Of a DNA stretch of 64,000 nucleotides, positions 35,611 through 44,982 are shown in pieces. A program made the translations under genes and the position numbers. Numbering within the stretch: the stretch's first letter is position 1; every line of letters starts with the position of its first letter. The notes beneath the pieces were generated by a model that saw only the letters and a list, made by a program, of their open reading frames with translations, was not told the origin of the DNA and did not search any database. Source of the stretch: an uncultured Verrucomicrobia subdivision 3 bacterium (lineage in GTDB: Bacteria; Verrucomicrobiota; Verrucomicrobiia; Limisphaerales; UBA11358); NCBI GenBank assembly GCA_903835255.1, contig CAILMI010000014.1, positions 1-64,000 of the forward strand. The letters run 5' to 3'.

Positions 35611-37293
35611 TTAACGCGCTTCCGGATGGGCGGCGAGAATCTGCTCCAATTGCTTTTCGGCGCCGGCGAACCCGGGGCGGATCCTCGCGGCGTTGCGGAA
35701 GCACTGCGCGGCATTGGTCCAGCTGGACTGCTGCGCGAAGTAAATCCCCAGATTGTACTGAATGTCGGAGTTATTGGGTTCGAGCTCGGCGGCGGCCTGG
35801 AGATGCTTCAAGGCCTCCTCCCTCTGTCCAAAGGCCAGTAGGGCCAGGGCGTAGTTGAACTGGCTCTGGGGAAAACGCGGCGCGGACTCAACGGCGGCGC
35901 GGTAGAAAAACAGCGCCCGTCCGATGTCCCCGTTTTTTTCATAGGCTTTCCCTAGGCAGTTCGCGGCAATGTAATTGTCTGGCGAAACAGTCATCGCGCG
36001 CCGGAACAGCCGGACGTTGTCCTGCCAGTAGGAAATCTGGATCGACGTGACCAGCGCGCATCCGGCCAGCGCTGCCACGACGAGGCCCACAATCAAGGGC
36101 CTGGCGCCCGGGCGGCGGGCGAGCAGGTCCGCCGCCCCCCATACGACCGCGATGAAAAAACCAATGCTCGGAATGTAGGTGTAGCGGTCGGCCATGGATT
36201 GGGCCCCCACCTGAACGAGGCCGATGGTGGGGACCAGCGTGCCGAGAAACCAGAGCCAGCCGACAGCCAGGAACGGTTTTTGGCGCCAGGGCCGGACGCA
36301 TAAGACAGTCCAGGCAGCCAGCATCAGCGTCGCCCCGAGCGCCCACGCTGCGGGCCAGTGACTGGGATGTGAATAGACAATGGCCAGATCGCCGGGCCAG
36401 AACAGCTTTGCCACATAGCGGCCATAGGCAATGGCGGCGTTGGAGAGGCGGTCCATATAGGGCACTTGCCACAGCGCACCGGCGTGCGCCTGGACCAGAT
36501 AGGTCACCCCGCTGCCGGCCGCCGCGAGCGCGAAGAACGGAATCTTTTCCAGGATCAGAAACCGGAGTCGCTCCACCGGCGGGGACGAATCCAATCGGCC
36601 GGCTTCCGCAGCCCTCACTCGGATTCGGTTAAGGGGCCAGAAATCCAGCAGCAGCAGAACAAACGGCAGTGTCACCACCATCGGCTTGCTCATCAGGCCC
36701 AGGGCGAAGAGAAGTAAGGTCAGCGCGTAAAATGCCCCCGCCTGCCTCCGCCGCGCCGGCGAGTTTGAAGCGGTCTCTGGCGGTTCCTGGCGCGATCTGG
36801 CACGGGCATAGCCTGCGTAGGCGATCAGCGTCCCCATCCAGAAAAACGTGCTTAACACGTCTTTGCGCTCGGAAATCCAGGCGACGGATTCCACATGGAG
36901 CGGGTGCCAGGCAAACAGGGCGGCGACCAGTGCGCTGCGCCCGACAGCGTCTGTGACCCGGCGCAGAAAAAAGAAGATCAGAAGTGTGTTGGCAATATGG
37001 AAGAGCAGGCTGACCGCGTGATGGCCGGCGGGATTGAGGCCGAACAGCGTGCAATCCAGCTGGTGAGAGAGCCAAGTGAGGGGATGCCAGTTAGCCGCCT
37101 CGCCACTGGTAAATGCCCAAATCCCATTGGCCCAGCTGATTCCTGAAACGACGTGGGGATTGGCGGTGACGTATTGTTCGTCATCGTAAAGGATGAAGGG
37201 ATAGAGGGTGAGAGGCGCGTAAAGCGCAGCGGTCCCCAAGATGAGAACAAGGCAGATCAGCAAGGAATTTTTTTTGGGGCGGGCCAGCCTCAT
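35611..37293 (-). CDS. TMTC-like polytopic membrane protein with TPR repeats
   Basis: The 560-residue protein has about ten membrane segments (residues ~10-420) and a C-terminal TPR region of about four repeats, for example NYIAANCLGKAYEKNGDIGR and ALKHLQAAAELEPNNSDIQY. The luminal-type loop YPFILYDDEQYVTANPHV and WHPLTWLSHQLDCTLFGLNP are hallmarks of the TMTC/PMT-like family, which may transfer mannose or other sugars to proteins from a lipid carrier. The DDEQY motif corresponds to the catalytic aspartate position of GT-C enzymes. Substrate and donor are not known. It starts 3 nt from the PHP phosphatase stop. Confidence 0.75.
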   Translation of the reverse strand: MRLARPKKNSLLICLVLILGTAALYAPLTLYPFILYDDEQYVTANPHVVSGISWANGIWAFTSGEAANWHPLTWLSHQLDCTLFGLNPAGHHAVSLLFHIANTLLIFFFLRRVTDAVGRSALVAALFAWHPLHVESVAWISERKDVLSTFFWMGTLIAYAGYARARSRQEPPETASNSPARRRQAGAFYALTLLLFALGLMSKPMVVTLPFVLLLLDFWPLNRIRVRAAEAGRLDSSPPVERLRFLILEKIPFFALAAAGSGVTYLVQAHAGALWQVPYMDRLSNAAIAYGRYVAKLFWPGDLAIVYSHPSHWPAAWALGATLMLAAWTVLCVRPWRQKPFLAVGWLWFLGTLVPTIGLVQVGAQSMADRYTYIPSIGFFIAVVWGAADLLARRPGARPLIVGLVVAALAGCALVTSIQISYWQDNVRLFRRAMTVSPDNYIAANCLGKAYEKNGDIGRALFFYRAAVESAPRFPQSQFNYALALLAFGQREEALKHLQAAAELEPNNSDIQYNLGIYFAQQSSWTNAAQCFRNAARIRPGFAGAEKQLEQILAAHPEAR

Positions 37294-37296
37294 ACT

Positions 37297-38097
37297 TCAG
37301 AACCGCACGGACTCCCGCTGGCGCCGATTGAAACGGCAGGTCTCCGAGTAGCCGGCCTGACGGGCGAGCGCGACGGCCCCGGCGAAATCCATGCCGACGT
37401 CGCCGGGCGCATGGGCGTCCGAACCGAAGGTGATTCCGACATCGTGCTGGCGGGCCAATTTAAGGATCTCCAGGCTGGGATAGATTTCCTTGCAGGGTTT
37501 GCGCAGCCCGGCCGTGTTGAGCTCAATGGCGCACCCGGATTGTTTTGCCGCCGCCAAAAACGTCTGGTAGAGGGATGAGCAGTCTTTGCCGAGCCGGTGC
37601 CCGAATTTTTTCGGCAGGTCCACGTGGCCCAGGATGTCAAATAGGCCGGATGCGGCCGCTTGGGTGAGCCGCTCAAAATAAAGGGTCCAGACGGCACCGG
37701 GATCGCGTCCGTTCCACTCGGACAGCTTGCCCGGATCATCGATGGCCCAGGCGTTGGAAATGTAATGGACGGAGCCGATGAAATAATCCCAAGGGTGCCG
37801 GGCGGCGAGGGAGCGGATCCACTCCTCCTGCCCGGGCAAGTAATCCACCTCCAGCGCCAGGCGGATGGTGAGTTCGGGAAAGGCGGATTGTGCCTGGCGC
37901 ACGCTGGCGACGTATTCATCCAGCTGCCGGTCAAACATGCGCCAGGCATCGAAGTCCTCGCGCGCCATGGGCGAATGGTCAGAGAAGCCGATCTCGGTCA
38001 GTCCGGCTTCCAATGCCCGGCGCGCGTATTCCACCGGCTCGCCGACCGCGTGGCGGCAGAGCGGCGTGTGCATGTGATAATCCGCTGGCAACGACAT
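37297..38097 (-). CDS. hisK: PHP-domain histidinol-phosphatase
   Basis: The product, about 266 residues from ATG 38097, begins MSLPADYHMHTPLCRHAVGE, with the first PHP metal motif HxH. Further metal residues are in IGFSDHSP, AIDDPGKL, a LGHVDLP segment, CAIELNTAGL and GSDAHAPGDVG. This is HisK/HisJ-type histidinol-phosphatase, which makes histidinol in histidine synthesis. The YFIGSVHYI segment near the middle is typical. An ATG 15 nt upstream is possible. It leads the unit with the TMTC-like protein, ThrH and the site-2 protease. Confidence 0.88.
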   Translation of the reverse strand: MSLPADYHMHTPLCRHAVGEPVEYARRALEAGLTEIGFSDHSPMAREDFDAWRMFDRQLDEYVASVRQAQSAFPELTIRLALEVDYLPGQEEWIRSLAARHPWDYFIGSVHYISNAWAIDDPGKLSEWNGRDPGAVWTLYFERLTQAAASGLFDILGHVDLPKKFGHRLGKDCSSLYQTFLAAAKQSGCAIELNTAGLRKPCKEIYPSLEILKLARQHDVGITFGSDAHAPGDVGMDFAGAVALARQAGYSETCRFNRRQRESVRF

Positions 38098-38215
38098 TCG
38101 TGGCAGTCTCAAGTTTCAGACCGCAAGTTTCAAGTGTGGAATCATGGCGCCTGATGTCAGGGCGGGAAGATTGAATCTGGTGTTCCCTGGAAATCTGTTT
38201 ATATTCCGCCAACAA

Positions 38216-38512
38216 ATGCTTGAACCCTTGACCAACCCGCAGATCCGACAATTCAAAGCGGCCGCACAGCAGCTGGAGCCCATGCTCAAGGTGGGCAAAG
38301 CCGGCTTGAGCGAGGGATTTATCCGTTCGGTGGACATGGCGCTGTCGCAGCATGCCTTGGTAAAGATCAAGTTTTCGGAGTTCAAGGAACAGAAGAAGGA
38401 GTTGGCGCCGCAGCTGGCTGAAAAAACAGCGAGCCACCTGATCTTGCGCGTCGGGAATGTGATGGTCCTGCATCGACCCAAACCGTCTGTCGCTGCGCCG
38501 GCAGCGGCTTGA
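38216..38512 (+). CDS. yhbY: YhbY-type CRM-domain RNA-binding protein
   Basis: From ATG 38216 the 98-residue product has the CRM fold of YhbY: LTNPQIRQFKAAAQQLEPML, the GxxG loop VGKAGLSEGF, ALVKIKFSEF and LILRVGNVMVLHR. YhbY associates with the 50S precursor in ribosome assembly. The Ala/Pro C-terminal tail is short. It is divergent from hisK and separated from it by about 120 bp. Confidence 0.9.
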   Translation: MLEPLTNPQIRQFKAAAQQLEPMLKVGKAGLSEGFIRSVDMALSQHALVKIKFSEFKEQKKELAPQLAEKTASHLILRVGNVMVLHRPKPSVAAPAAA

Positions 38513-38817
38513 CTCGGATGCGCTGCGCCCGGGCGGCGGGCGTGGGCCTTCCCTTTCACGTGCGGTCTTCCTAGACCCCAACGGGTTCTGGCCCGTCGCT
38601 CGTCTCCAAGCGTCTCCTTTCCCCGCCCTCTGCTCCATTTGATGGAAGAGAGGGAGTGAATACAGCGACGCCTTGCCGGTGGATCCCCCTCTTAATTTCA
38701 GAATGGAGATTCAAATTAAAACGTTCACCCGTCGAATGAGGCCAGGCTCTCGCGCAGGTCCTCCCCCTCGCCCCGCGAAAGCTTGAGCGGGGCGAGGGCC
38801 GGGGTTGGAATTCGGGT
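38513..38817. other. Intergenic region with an inverted repeat
   Basis: This gap of 305 bp between yhbY and the convergent peptidase gene contains no plausible gene. Its only clear structure is the perfect inverted repeat at 38765-38798. Confidence 0.55.
38765..38798. repeat. Perfect 12-bp inverted repeat, REP-like
   Basis: CCCTCGCCCCGC and GCGGGGCGAGGG pair perfectly around a 10-nt loop (38777-38786). It is followed by GCCGGGGTTGG, a context seen in widespread GC-rich extragenic repeats. There is no T-run, so it is not a typical terminator, although it sits between convergent genes and could block transcription. Confidence 0.6.
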
Positions 38818-40197
38818 TCAATCCAATCCAGGATTGAGTTCCTGCCACAGGTAGGCGCTCATTCGTTGGCCGCCGGCAAAGCAGTCCAGATGGAATTTTT
38901 CATTGGGGGAATGGGCATTGTCATCCGGCAAGCCAAGCCCGAGCAGCAGCGAGTCGGCGCCAAGAATTTTCTTGAACTGGTTCACAATGGGGATGGAGCC
39001 GCCTTCCCGCATCAGGATCGGTTCGGCCCCGAAAGCTTTTTTTAGGGCGCGCAGGGACGCCTGCGCCAGGGGACCGGTCGGCGAAACCTGATAGGCTTCT
39101 GCTCCGTGACCGGCCTCGATTTCCAGCCGCACGGTGGGGGGGCAAATTTTTTTCAGGTGCGCGAGCACGGCGCGGCGAACCTGTTCGGGGCTCTGGTCCG
39201 GCACGAGGCGGCAGGTGATCTTGGCCCGCGCCCAAGCGGGCACGATGGTTTTGCTGCCCTCGCCCTGGTACCCGCTGGTGAGGCCGTTGATCTCAAAGGT
39301 GGGCCGGGCGCTGCGCTGTTCGGTGGCGGTAAACCCGCGTTCGCCAAACAGCTCGGGCGCCCCCAGGAGCTTCTTCAGCTGGGCCTCCTTCAGGGGATAG
39401 CGCGCGGCCTGCGCCCGCTCAAATCGGGACAGCGGTGCGACTCCGTCATAAAACCCGGGGATGGTGATGCGCCCCCGGTCATCCCGCACACCGGCCAGCA
39501 GCCGGGCGAGCGCCATGGCGGGATTTTCCACCGCGCCGCCAAAGACGCCGGAATGCAGGTCGCGTTCGGGGCCGTGCAGCGTGATCTCGAAGGCGATGAT
39601 GCCGCGCAGGGCGTAGGTGAGCGCGGGATATTTCAAGCCCGGCATGCCGGTGTCCGAGATTACCACCGCGTCACACGCCAGTTCCCGGCGATGGGTTTTA
39701 AGAAAATGGGAAAGGCTCTTGCTGCCGACCTCCTCCTCCCCTTCGAGAACGAAGGTGAGGTCGCAGGGCAGGGGGGTGCCGGTCTGGAGATAGGCTTCCA
39801 CGGCCTTGAGATGCGCGAAAAACTGGCCCTTGTTGTCGGTGCTCCCGCGGGCATACACCGAGCGGCCCTCGATGCGCGGCTCGAAGGGCGGTGTGTGCCA
39901 GAGGTCCAGGGGCTCTGGCGGCTGCACGTCGTAATGACCATAGACCATATAATGCGGGCGCCGCCGCTGGCCCTTGGACCGCGGGGTTTTGGCCAGCACA
40001 ATGGGATGGCCGGCCGTCGGGCAGAGCTTCGCCTCCAGCCCGATCTGGCGGCAATGCTTCACCAGCCACTGAGCGCAGGCGCGCAGGTCGGGCTTGTGCT
40101 GCGGCTGGGCGGAGACGCTGGGGAAGCGGAGCAGCTCGCAGAGTTCGGCGACGGCCCGGGCCTGATTCTGTTTCAGATAATTGAGAACGACTTGCAT
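38818..40197 (-). CDS. M20-family dipeptidase
   Basis: The 459-residue protein matches M20A/M20F dipeptidases of the CNDP type. Metal-binding motifs are MVYGHYDVQPPEPLD (His and Asp), ARGSTDNKGQF (bridging Asp), VLEGEEEVGS (Glu-Glu), and the final His in DNAHSPNEKFHLDC. A dimerisation or lid domain is inserted between residues ~190 and 310. These enzymes cleave dipeptides or acylated amino acids. The gene has its own transcription direction between yhbY and the DUF1800 gene. Confidence 0.9.
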   Translation of the reverse strand: MQVVLNYLKQNQARAVAELCELLRFPSVSAQPQHKPDLRACAQWLVKHCRQIGLEAKLCPTAGHPIVLAKTPRSKGQRRRPHYMVYGHYDVQPPEPLDLWHTPPFEPRIEGRSVYARGSTDNKGQFFAHLKAVEAYLQTGTPLPCDLTFVLEGEEEVGSKSLSHFLKTHRRELACDAVVISDTGMPGLKYPALTYALRGIIAFEITLHGPERDLHSGVFGGAVENPAMALARLLAGVRDDRGRITIPGFYDGVAPLSRFERAQAARYPLKEAQLKKLLGAPELFGERGFTATEQRSARPTFEINGLTSGYQGEGSKTIVPAWARAKITCRLVPDQSPEQVRRAVLAHLKKICPPTVRLEIEAGHGAEAYQVSPTGPLAQASLRALKKAFGAEPILMREGGSIPIVNQFKKILGADSLLLGLGLPDDNAHSPNEKFHLDCFAGGQRMSAYLWQELNPGLD

Positions 40198-40332
40198 GGG
40201 GCATAGTTAATCGCCGAAAAGCTCTCTTGCCAAAACAAAACGACCAGGAAAGTAAGGGGCCTTCGGTTCGATTGTAGAAAATACAGTGGGGGGGCATGAA
40301 ACCTTCTGGGGATCATTCCCGTCTGCAAACGT

Positions 40333-41823
40333 ATGCTCAAACCGCTGCCAGTCCGGGACTGGAACTATGCCATGGCGGCGCATTTATTAAATCGCGCCGG
40401 TTTCGGCGGCCCCCCTCGGGAAATCGAGGCGTTGGCGGACCGCGGACCGGAGTCGGCCGTGAACTTTGTGGTCGATTACGAATCCATCCCGGATCCCACT
40501 CCCAATCCGGCGTGGGCCAAACCGGATCCGGATCGGTTAAAAAAGATTCGCGAAGTCAATCAGCGGGGCACGCCGGAGGAGAAGAAGCAGTTGCAGCGGG
40601 AGGAAAACCAGCTTCAGCGCGACCGTCTGATGGAGTTGCGCGGCTGGTGGTTGCAGCGCATGGCCGTTGGGCCGCGCCCTTTCCAGGAAAAAATGGTTCT
40701 GTTTTGGCACGGACATTTTGCCACCAGCGCAGAGAAGGTGCGCAACGCCTACTACCTGTGGCGCCAGAACGAATTATTCCGCCGGCTGGCCACGGAGAAC
40801 TGGCAGCATCTGCTGCTGGAGGCGGGCAAGGATCCTGCCATGCTCGTCTGGCTCGACCAGGCCCAGAGCAGCCGGCAGCATCCCAATGAGAACTTTGCGC
40901 GCGAGGTCATGGAACTGTTTGCGCTGGGCGAAGGCCATTACACCGAAAGGGACGTCACCGAGGCCGCGCGCGCGCTGACGGGTTGGACGCTGGACCGCGC
41001 CCGCGAGAAATTTGTCTATCGTCCCCAGATTCACGATGCCGGGCCCAAGACCTTCCTCGGGCGCACGGGCAACTGGAGCGGGGAGGACGTGATCGAGCAA
41101 ATCATTGCGCAGCCTCAATCGGCTCGGTTCATCACCGGCAAACTCTGGAACTATTTCGCCGGGCAGCCTCCATCCCAGGAACTGAACACCGGGCTGGCCG
41201 CGGTGTTTCGCGCCAGCGGGGGGAATTTCAAGCCGCTCCTTCGCACGATGTTCCGCAGCGAGGAGTTTTATCAGGCGTCGGTCCTTCGCAACCAGGTGAA
41301 GAGCCCGGTGCAATGGCTGGTGGGCAGCGTTCGCGCCCTGGAATGTCCTCTGCCGACCCCGCTAATCAGCTGCGGGATGATCCGCCAGCTGGGGCAGGAT
41401 CTGTTCGCGCCGCCCAACGTCAAAGGATGGGACGGGGGAACTTCCTGGATCACCACCAACACGTTGCTGGCCCGTTATAACGATGCGGAATCGCTGGTGC
41501 AGGGGACGCTCCCGCCTATGGGCCCGGGAGATTTGGGGGGTAAAACGAAAGCAGCCGGCGGGGGTGGCAAGAAGGGGGTGCGGAAGCTGCAGCGTGTCCG
41601 TATGGGCGGCGTGGAGGTTGGTAAAATTCTCACGCCGGAAGAGCGCGCCAACCAATCTCTCCTCGTGGTCTCCCTAGAACGCCGGTTGTTCCAGTCGCCG
41701 CTCAAGGGCGATCAGAAGCGGGCCCTCCTAGATTTTCTCGCCAGCCGGACCCATTTAAATGACGACGATATACTGGCGGCCATCCGGCTGTTGATGTCCA
41801 CCCCTCAATATCAAGTGACCTGA
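40333..41823 (+). CDS. DUF1800 family protein
   Basis: The 496-residue protein carries the DUF1800 domain: AAHLLNRAGFGGPPREIEAL at the N-terminus, MVLFWHGHFATSAEKV, the NENFAREVMELFALGEGHYT motif, ALTGW and IAQPQSARFITGKLWNYF. An insertion of about 60 residues with charged repeats lies around residues 60-100. The function is unknown, but DUF1800 genes are regularly next to DUF1501 genes, as here, 47 bp apart. No Tat or Sec signal is obvious in this protein, unlike its partner. Confidence 0.92.
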   Translation: MLKPLPVRDWNYAMAAHLLNRAGFGGPPREIEALADRGPESAVNFVVDYESIPDPTPNPAWAKPDPDRLKKIREVNQRGTPEEKKQLQREENQLQRDRLMELRGWWLQRMAVGPRPFQEKMVLFWHGHFATSAEKVRNAYYLWRQNELFRRLATENWQHLLLEAGKDPAMLVWLDQAQSSRQHPNENFAREVMELFALGEGHYTERDVTEAARALTGWTLDRAREKFVYRPQIHDAGPKTFLGRTGNWSGEDVIEQIIAQPQSARFITGKLWNYFAGQPPSQELNTGLAAVFRASGGNFKPLLRTMFRSEEFYQASVLRNQVKSPVQWLVGSVRALECPLPTPLISCGMIRQLGQDLFAPPNVKGWDGGTSWITTNTLLARYNDAESLVQGTLPPMGPGDLGGKTKAAGGGGKKGVRKLQRVRMGGVEVGKILTPEERANQSLLVVSLERRLFQSPLKGDQKRALLDFLASRTHLNDDDILAAIRLLMSTPQYQVT

Positions 41824-41869
41824 AATCGGGCGGGCGATACCACCAAAGGGGCAAGCCTCCTTCCAAATC

Positions 41870-43195
41870 ATGAAAAACGAAATCACACTCCAGACCCGCC
41901 GGGAATTCCTGCGGACGACCGTGCTGGGCAGTTCGCTGTCCTGGACGGTCCCAGCGTTTCTGGCGAACACGCTCACGGCGCTGCACAGCGAGGCGGCCGA
42001 TTCGGCCACTCAGATCGTCACCGGCAGCGACGCCACCATCCTGGTGGTGCTGCAAATGGCCGGCGGGAATGACGGCCTCAATACGGTGGTGCCCTATGCG
42101 AATGATTTCTATCACCGGGCGCGCCCGCACCTTGGATTATCTGGCGACAAGCTCATCAAGCTCAATGATGAGCTGGCGCTGAACCCGGCGTTGTCGGGGT
42201 TCAAGTCCCTCCACGATGCCGGGCAGCTGGCGGTGGTCCAGGGCGTGGGTTATCCGAATCCGAGCCGCTCTCATTTCCGTTCCACCGAGATCTGGCAAAC
42301 CGCCAGCGCCTCGGACCGGTCGGAACCGTACGGCTGGCTGGGGCGATACTTCGATAACGCCTGTGCCGGTTCGGATCCCACGGCGGGTATCGCAATCGGG
42401 GGACAGCTGCCGCAGGCCTTTTTCGCCAAGCACCCCCGGGGCATCTGTCTGAATAATCCGCAAAATTACCGGTTCCTATCCAAGGGGGCGGGCACGGAGG
42501 AGTCCTACCGCAAACTGAACGACTTGGAGATGGCTGGCCTTGCGGCCGAGGACGACAATTCCGGCGGCAGCATCGGGTCGCTCGCCGCGGGCATGCCGAT
42601 GCAGGGGGGGGCGGCGGTGGACTTCATCTCCCGCACCGCGATGGATGCGCAGATGAGCTCCGATAAAATCCGCGACATCGCGGCGAAGGTGCAAACTCAG
42701 GCCACCTATCCCGGCTCGCAATTGGGGACGTCGCTCAAGCTCGTGGCCAAACTCATTGGCGGCGGATTGCCCACGCGCGTTTATTATGTGTCCCAGGGCG
42801 GTTATGACACGCACACCAATCAGGTCGGCGCTCAGGCGCGTTTGCTGAAGGATCTCGGCGATGCCACCCAGGCATTTGTTCAGGATATGAAGGCCCAGGG
42901 CAATCTGCCGCGCGTGCTGGTGATGACGTTCAGCGAGTTCGGCCGACGCGTTTCCGAAAACGCCAGCGGCGGCACGGATCACGGCGCGGCCGCCCCTTTG
43001 TTTATAGTCGGCAACCGGGTGAAAGCAGGCCTGCTCGGCAAGCATCCGAGCCTGGCTCCGCAGGATCTGCATCAGGGCGACCTGAAATACAATTTGGATT
43101 TCAGGAATGTATACGCGGGCGTATTGGAAAACTGGCTTAAAACAAAGAGCCTCCCCATTTTGGGCAAGGCCTTCGAACCGCTGCCCGTGGTCTGA
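41870..43195 (+). CDS. DUF1501 family Tat-exported protein
   Basis: The 441-residue protein begins with a Tat signal (TRREFLRTTVLGSS). The DUF1501 domain includes ILVVLQMAGGNDGLNTVVPY, PNPSRSHFRSTEIWQTAS, the GGYDTHTNQVG segment and VMTFSEFGRRVSENASGGTDHGA, with conserved His and Asp like alkaline phosphatase-fold enzymes. Its reaction is not known. It is almost surely cotranscribed with the DUF1800 gene. Such pairs are very abundant in Planctomycetota and Verrucomicrobiota, and export suggests a periplasmic role. Confidence 0.93.
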   Translation: MKNEITLQTRREFLRTTVLGSSLSWTVPAFLANTLTALHSEAADSATQIVTGSDATILVVLQMAGGNDGLNTVVPYANDFYHRARPHLGLSGDKLIKLNDELALNPALSGFKSLHDAGQLAVVQGVGYPNPSRSHFRSTEIWQTASASDRSEPYGWLGRYFDNACAGSDPTAGIAIGGQLPQAFFAKHPRGICLNNPQNYRFLSKGAGTEESYRKLNDLEMAGLAAEDDNSGGSIGSLAAGMPMQGGAAVDFISRTAMDAQMSSDKIRDIAAKVQTQATYPGSQLGTSLKLVAKLIGGGLPTRVYYVSQGGYDTHTNQVGAQARLLKDLGDATQAFVQDMKAQGNLPRVLVMTFSEFGRRVSENASGGTDHGAAAPLFIVGNRVKAGLLGKHPSLAPQDLHQGDLKYNLDFRNVYAGVLENWLKTKSLPILGKAFEPLPVV

Positions 43196-43306
43196 CCCCG
43201 CCCGTTGAGGCGCTCCATGCCAATGGTTCATTCGGTGTTGAGGCGACAACACTGCTGGCACAACAGGTTTGACTAGGCGGCTTGGCAAAAGTACAGTTGC
43301 AGATCA

Positions 43307-44359
43307 ATGCTGGTAGCTGAAACCATCGCGGCGCTTTCGGATCTCTCTGAATCGCCTAAAACCAATCTGAGCCGTTCCTGGAATCAAATCGTGGAACAGG
43401 TGGATCCCTTTCTTCAGTCGGTTCACCAGCGCTTAATTCAGCAAACCCAGCAGTTCGACCCCCAGCTCGTCCCCTATGCCCAATCCGCCTTGAGCGGGAG
43501 CGGCAAGCATTTACGGCCCGCGCTGGTCGCCCTGGCCGGGAGCGCCGTGGGCCCGATTGGGGATGAGCAGGTCACTGCGGCGGTCATTATCGAGATGGTG
43601 CATCTGGCGACGTTGGTGCATGACGATGTGATGGACGAGGCTGAAATTCGGCGGGGCCAGCCCACCATTGCCGCCCAGTGGGGCAATGAAATCGCCGTCC
43701 TGTTTGGAGACTGCCTGTTTGCCCAAGCGCTGACCCTGGCCTCCACGTACCCCACCATGGACGTGTGCCGCGCGGTGGCGAAGGCGACTAACACAGTGTG
43801 CACGGGGGAGATTTTGCAGACGCAGCATCGCCGCAAGTTTGAGTTGTCGCGCCGGGATTATTTCCGGGTGATTGAAATGAAGACCGGCGAGCTGTTCACG
43901 CTCTCGTGCGATCTGGCGGCGTTTCTGGGCGGGGCCCGTGCGGATCAGCGGGCGGCGCTGCGGCAGTTCGGCGCCGCTTTCGGCACGGCCTATCAGGTCT
44001 ACGACGACTGCGTGGATTTGTTCGGCACGGAGACGGCGGCGGGCAAATCCCTCGGCACGGATCTGGCAAAGGGCAAACTGACGTGGCCGGTGTTGCTGGC
44101 GTGGGAGCGGGCGACGGGGGACGATCGCCGGGCTCTGGAAACCCTGATTCAAGAATGGCAGCCTAAAAATTGGGCCCCGGTGAATGAACTGCTCGTGCGC
44201 TATGAGACGTTCCAGCCGTCGCTGGAGCTGATCGCGCAATATCTGGCGCGGGCACGTCAAGCGCTGGCGATGCTTCCCGGCTCGAGCGGCCGCGACGGCC
44301 TCCTGGCCCTGGCAGATTTTCTCACTCAACAGACTGGAACGCTGGCGGTTGGGCGCTGA
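43307..44359 (+). CDS. Polyprenyl diphosphate synthase
   Basis: The 350-residue enzyme is a trans-isoprenyl diphosphate synthase of the HepT/IspB type. The first Asp-rich motif is HDDVMDEAEIRRG, with GKHLRPALVALA before it, and the second is YDDCVDLFGT. Following LGTDLAKGKLTWPVLLA is the usual substrate lysine segment. Octaprenyl or longer chains for quinone side chains are the likely product; chain length cannot be read with certainty. The ECF sigma factor gene follows after 5 nt. Confidence 0.92.
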   Translation: MLVAETIAALSDLSESPKTNLSRSWNQIVEQVDPFLQSVHQRLIQQTQQFDPQLVPYAQSALSGSGKHLRPALVALAGSAVGPIGDEQVTAAVIIEMVHLATLVHDDVMDEAEIRRGQPTIAAQWGNEIAVLFGDCLFAQALTLASTYPTMDVCRAVAKATNTVCTGEILQTQHRRKFELSRRDYFRVIEMKTGELFTLSCDLAAFLGGARADQRAALRQFGAAFGTAYQVYDDCVDLFGTETAAGKSLGTDLAKGKLTWPVLLAWERATGDDRRALETLIQEWQPKNWAPVNELLVRYETFQPSLELIAQYLARARQALAMLPGSSGRDGLLALADFLTQQTGTLAVGR

Positions 44360-44364
44360 ATGTT

Positions 44365-44982
44365 ATGGCCGCACCCGCTCCCATTCCGATAACTGAAACG
44401 CCCCTCCCGACCGATGAAATGGAGCTGGTCCGGCGCGCGCAAAAAGGGGATTTGGAAGCCTACGACCAGTTGGTTCAGCGGTATCAGGAGCGCATCTACG
44501 CCACGGTGTATCACATGACCTCCAATCACGAGGATGCCAACGACCTTGCGCAGGAGGCCTTCATCAAGGCATTTCAGGCGCTGAAATCTTTCAAGGGAGG
44601 GTCCACCTTCTACACTTGGATTTATCGCATTGCCGTCAATAAAACCCTTAATTACCTCAAGCAGCGCAAGAACCGGTTCCACATGAGTCTCAACGACTTG
44701 GACTTCAATATGGAAAACAATCCGGATCTGGTCGCCCTGATTTCGGATAAAACGCCGCGGCGCGATGCCGGCCTCAAAGAATTGCAGGGAAAATTGAACG
44801 AGGCGTTGCTCAAGCTGTCCGAACACCATAGATTGGTCATGGTTTTGCATGATGTTCAGGGTCAGTCCCATGAGGAAATCGCCGAAATCATGAATTGCAA
44901 CATAGGCACGGTTCGGTCGCGGCTGTTTTATGCGCGGCAGCAAATGCAGGGCTGGTTGGCTGATTATTTGAAATCCACATGA
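44365..44982 (+). CDS. ECF-type RNA polymerase sigma factor
   Basis: The 205-residue protein has sigma region 2 (DQLVQRYQERIYATVYHMT, EDANDLAQEAFIKAFQAL, TWIYRIAVNKTLNYLKQRK) and region 4 (LVMVLHDVQGQSHEEIAEIM, GTVRSRLFYARQQM). It belongs to the RpoE/SigW-like ECF group. It overlaps the next gene by 4 nt, and that gene has the one-helix membrane layout of an anti-sigma factor. The regulon is unknown. Confidence 0.93.
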   Translation: MAAPAPIPITETPLPTDEMELVRRAQKGDLEAYDQLVQRYQERIYATVYHMTSNHEDANDLAQEAFIKAFQALKSFKGGSTFYTWIYRIAVNKTLNYLKQRKNRFHMSLNDLDFNMENNPDLVALISDKTPRRDAGLKELQGKLNEALLKLSEHHRLVMVLHDVQGQSHEEIAEIMNCNIGTVRSRLFYARQQMQGWLADYLKST

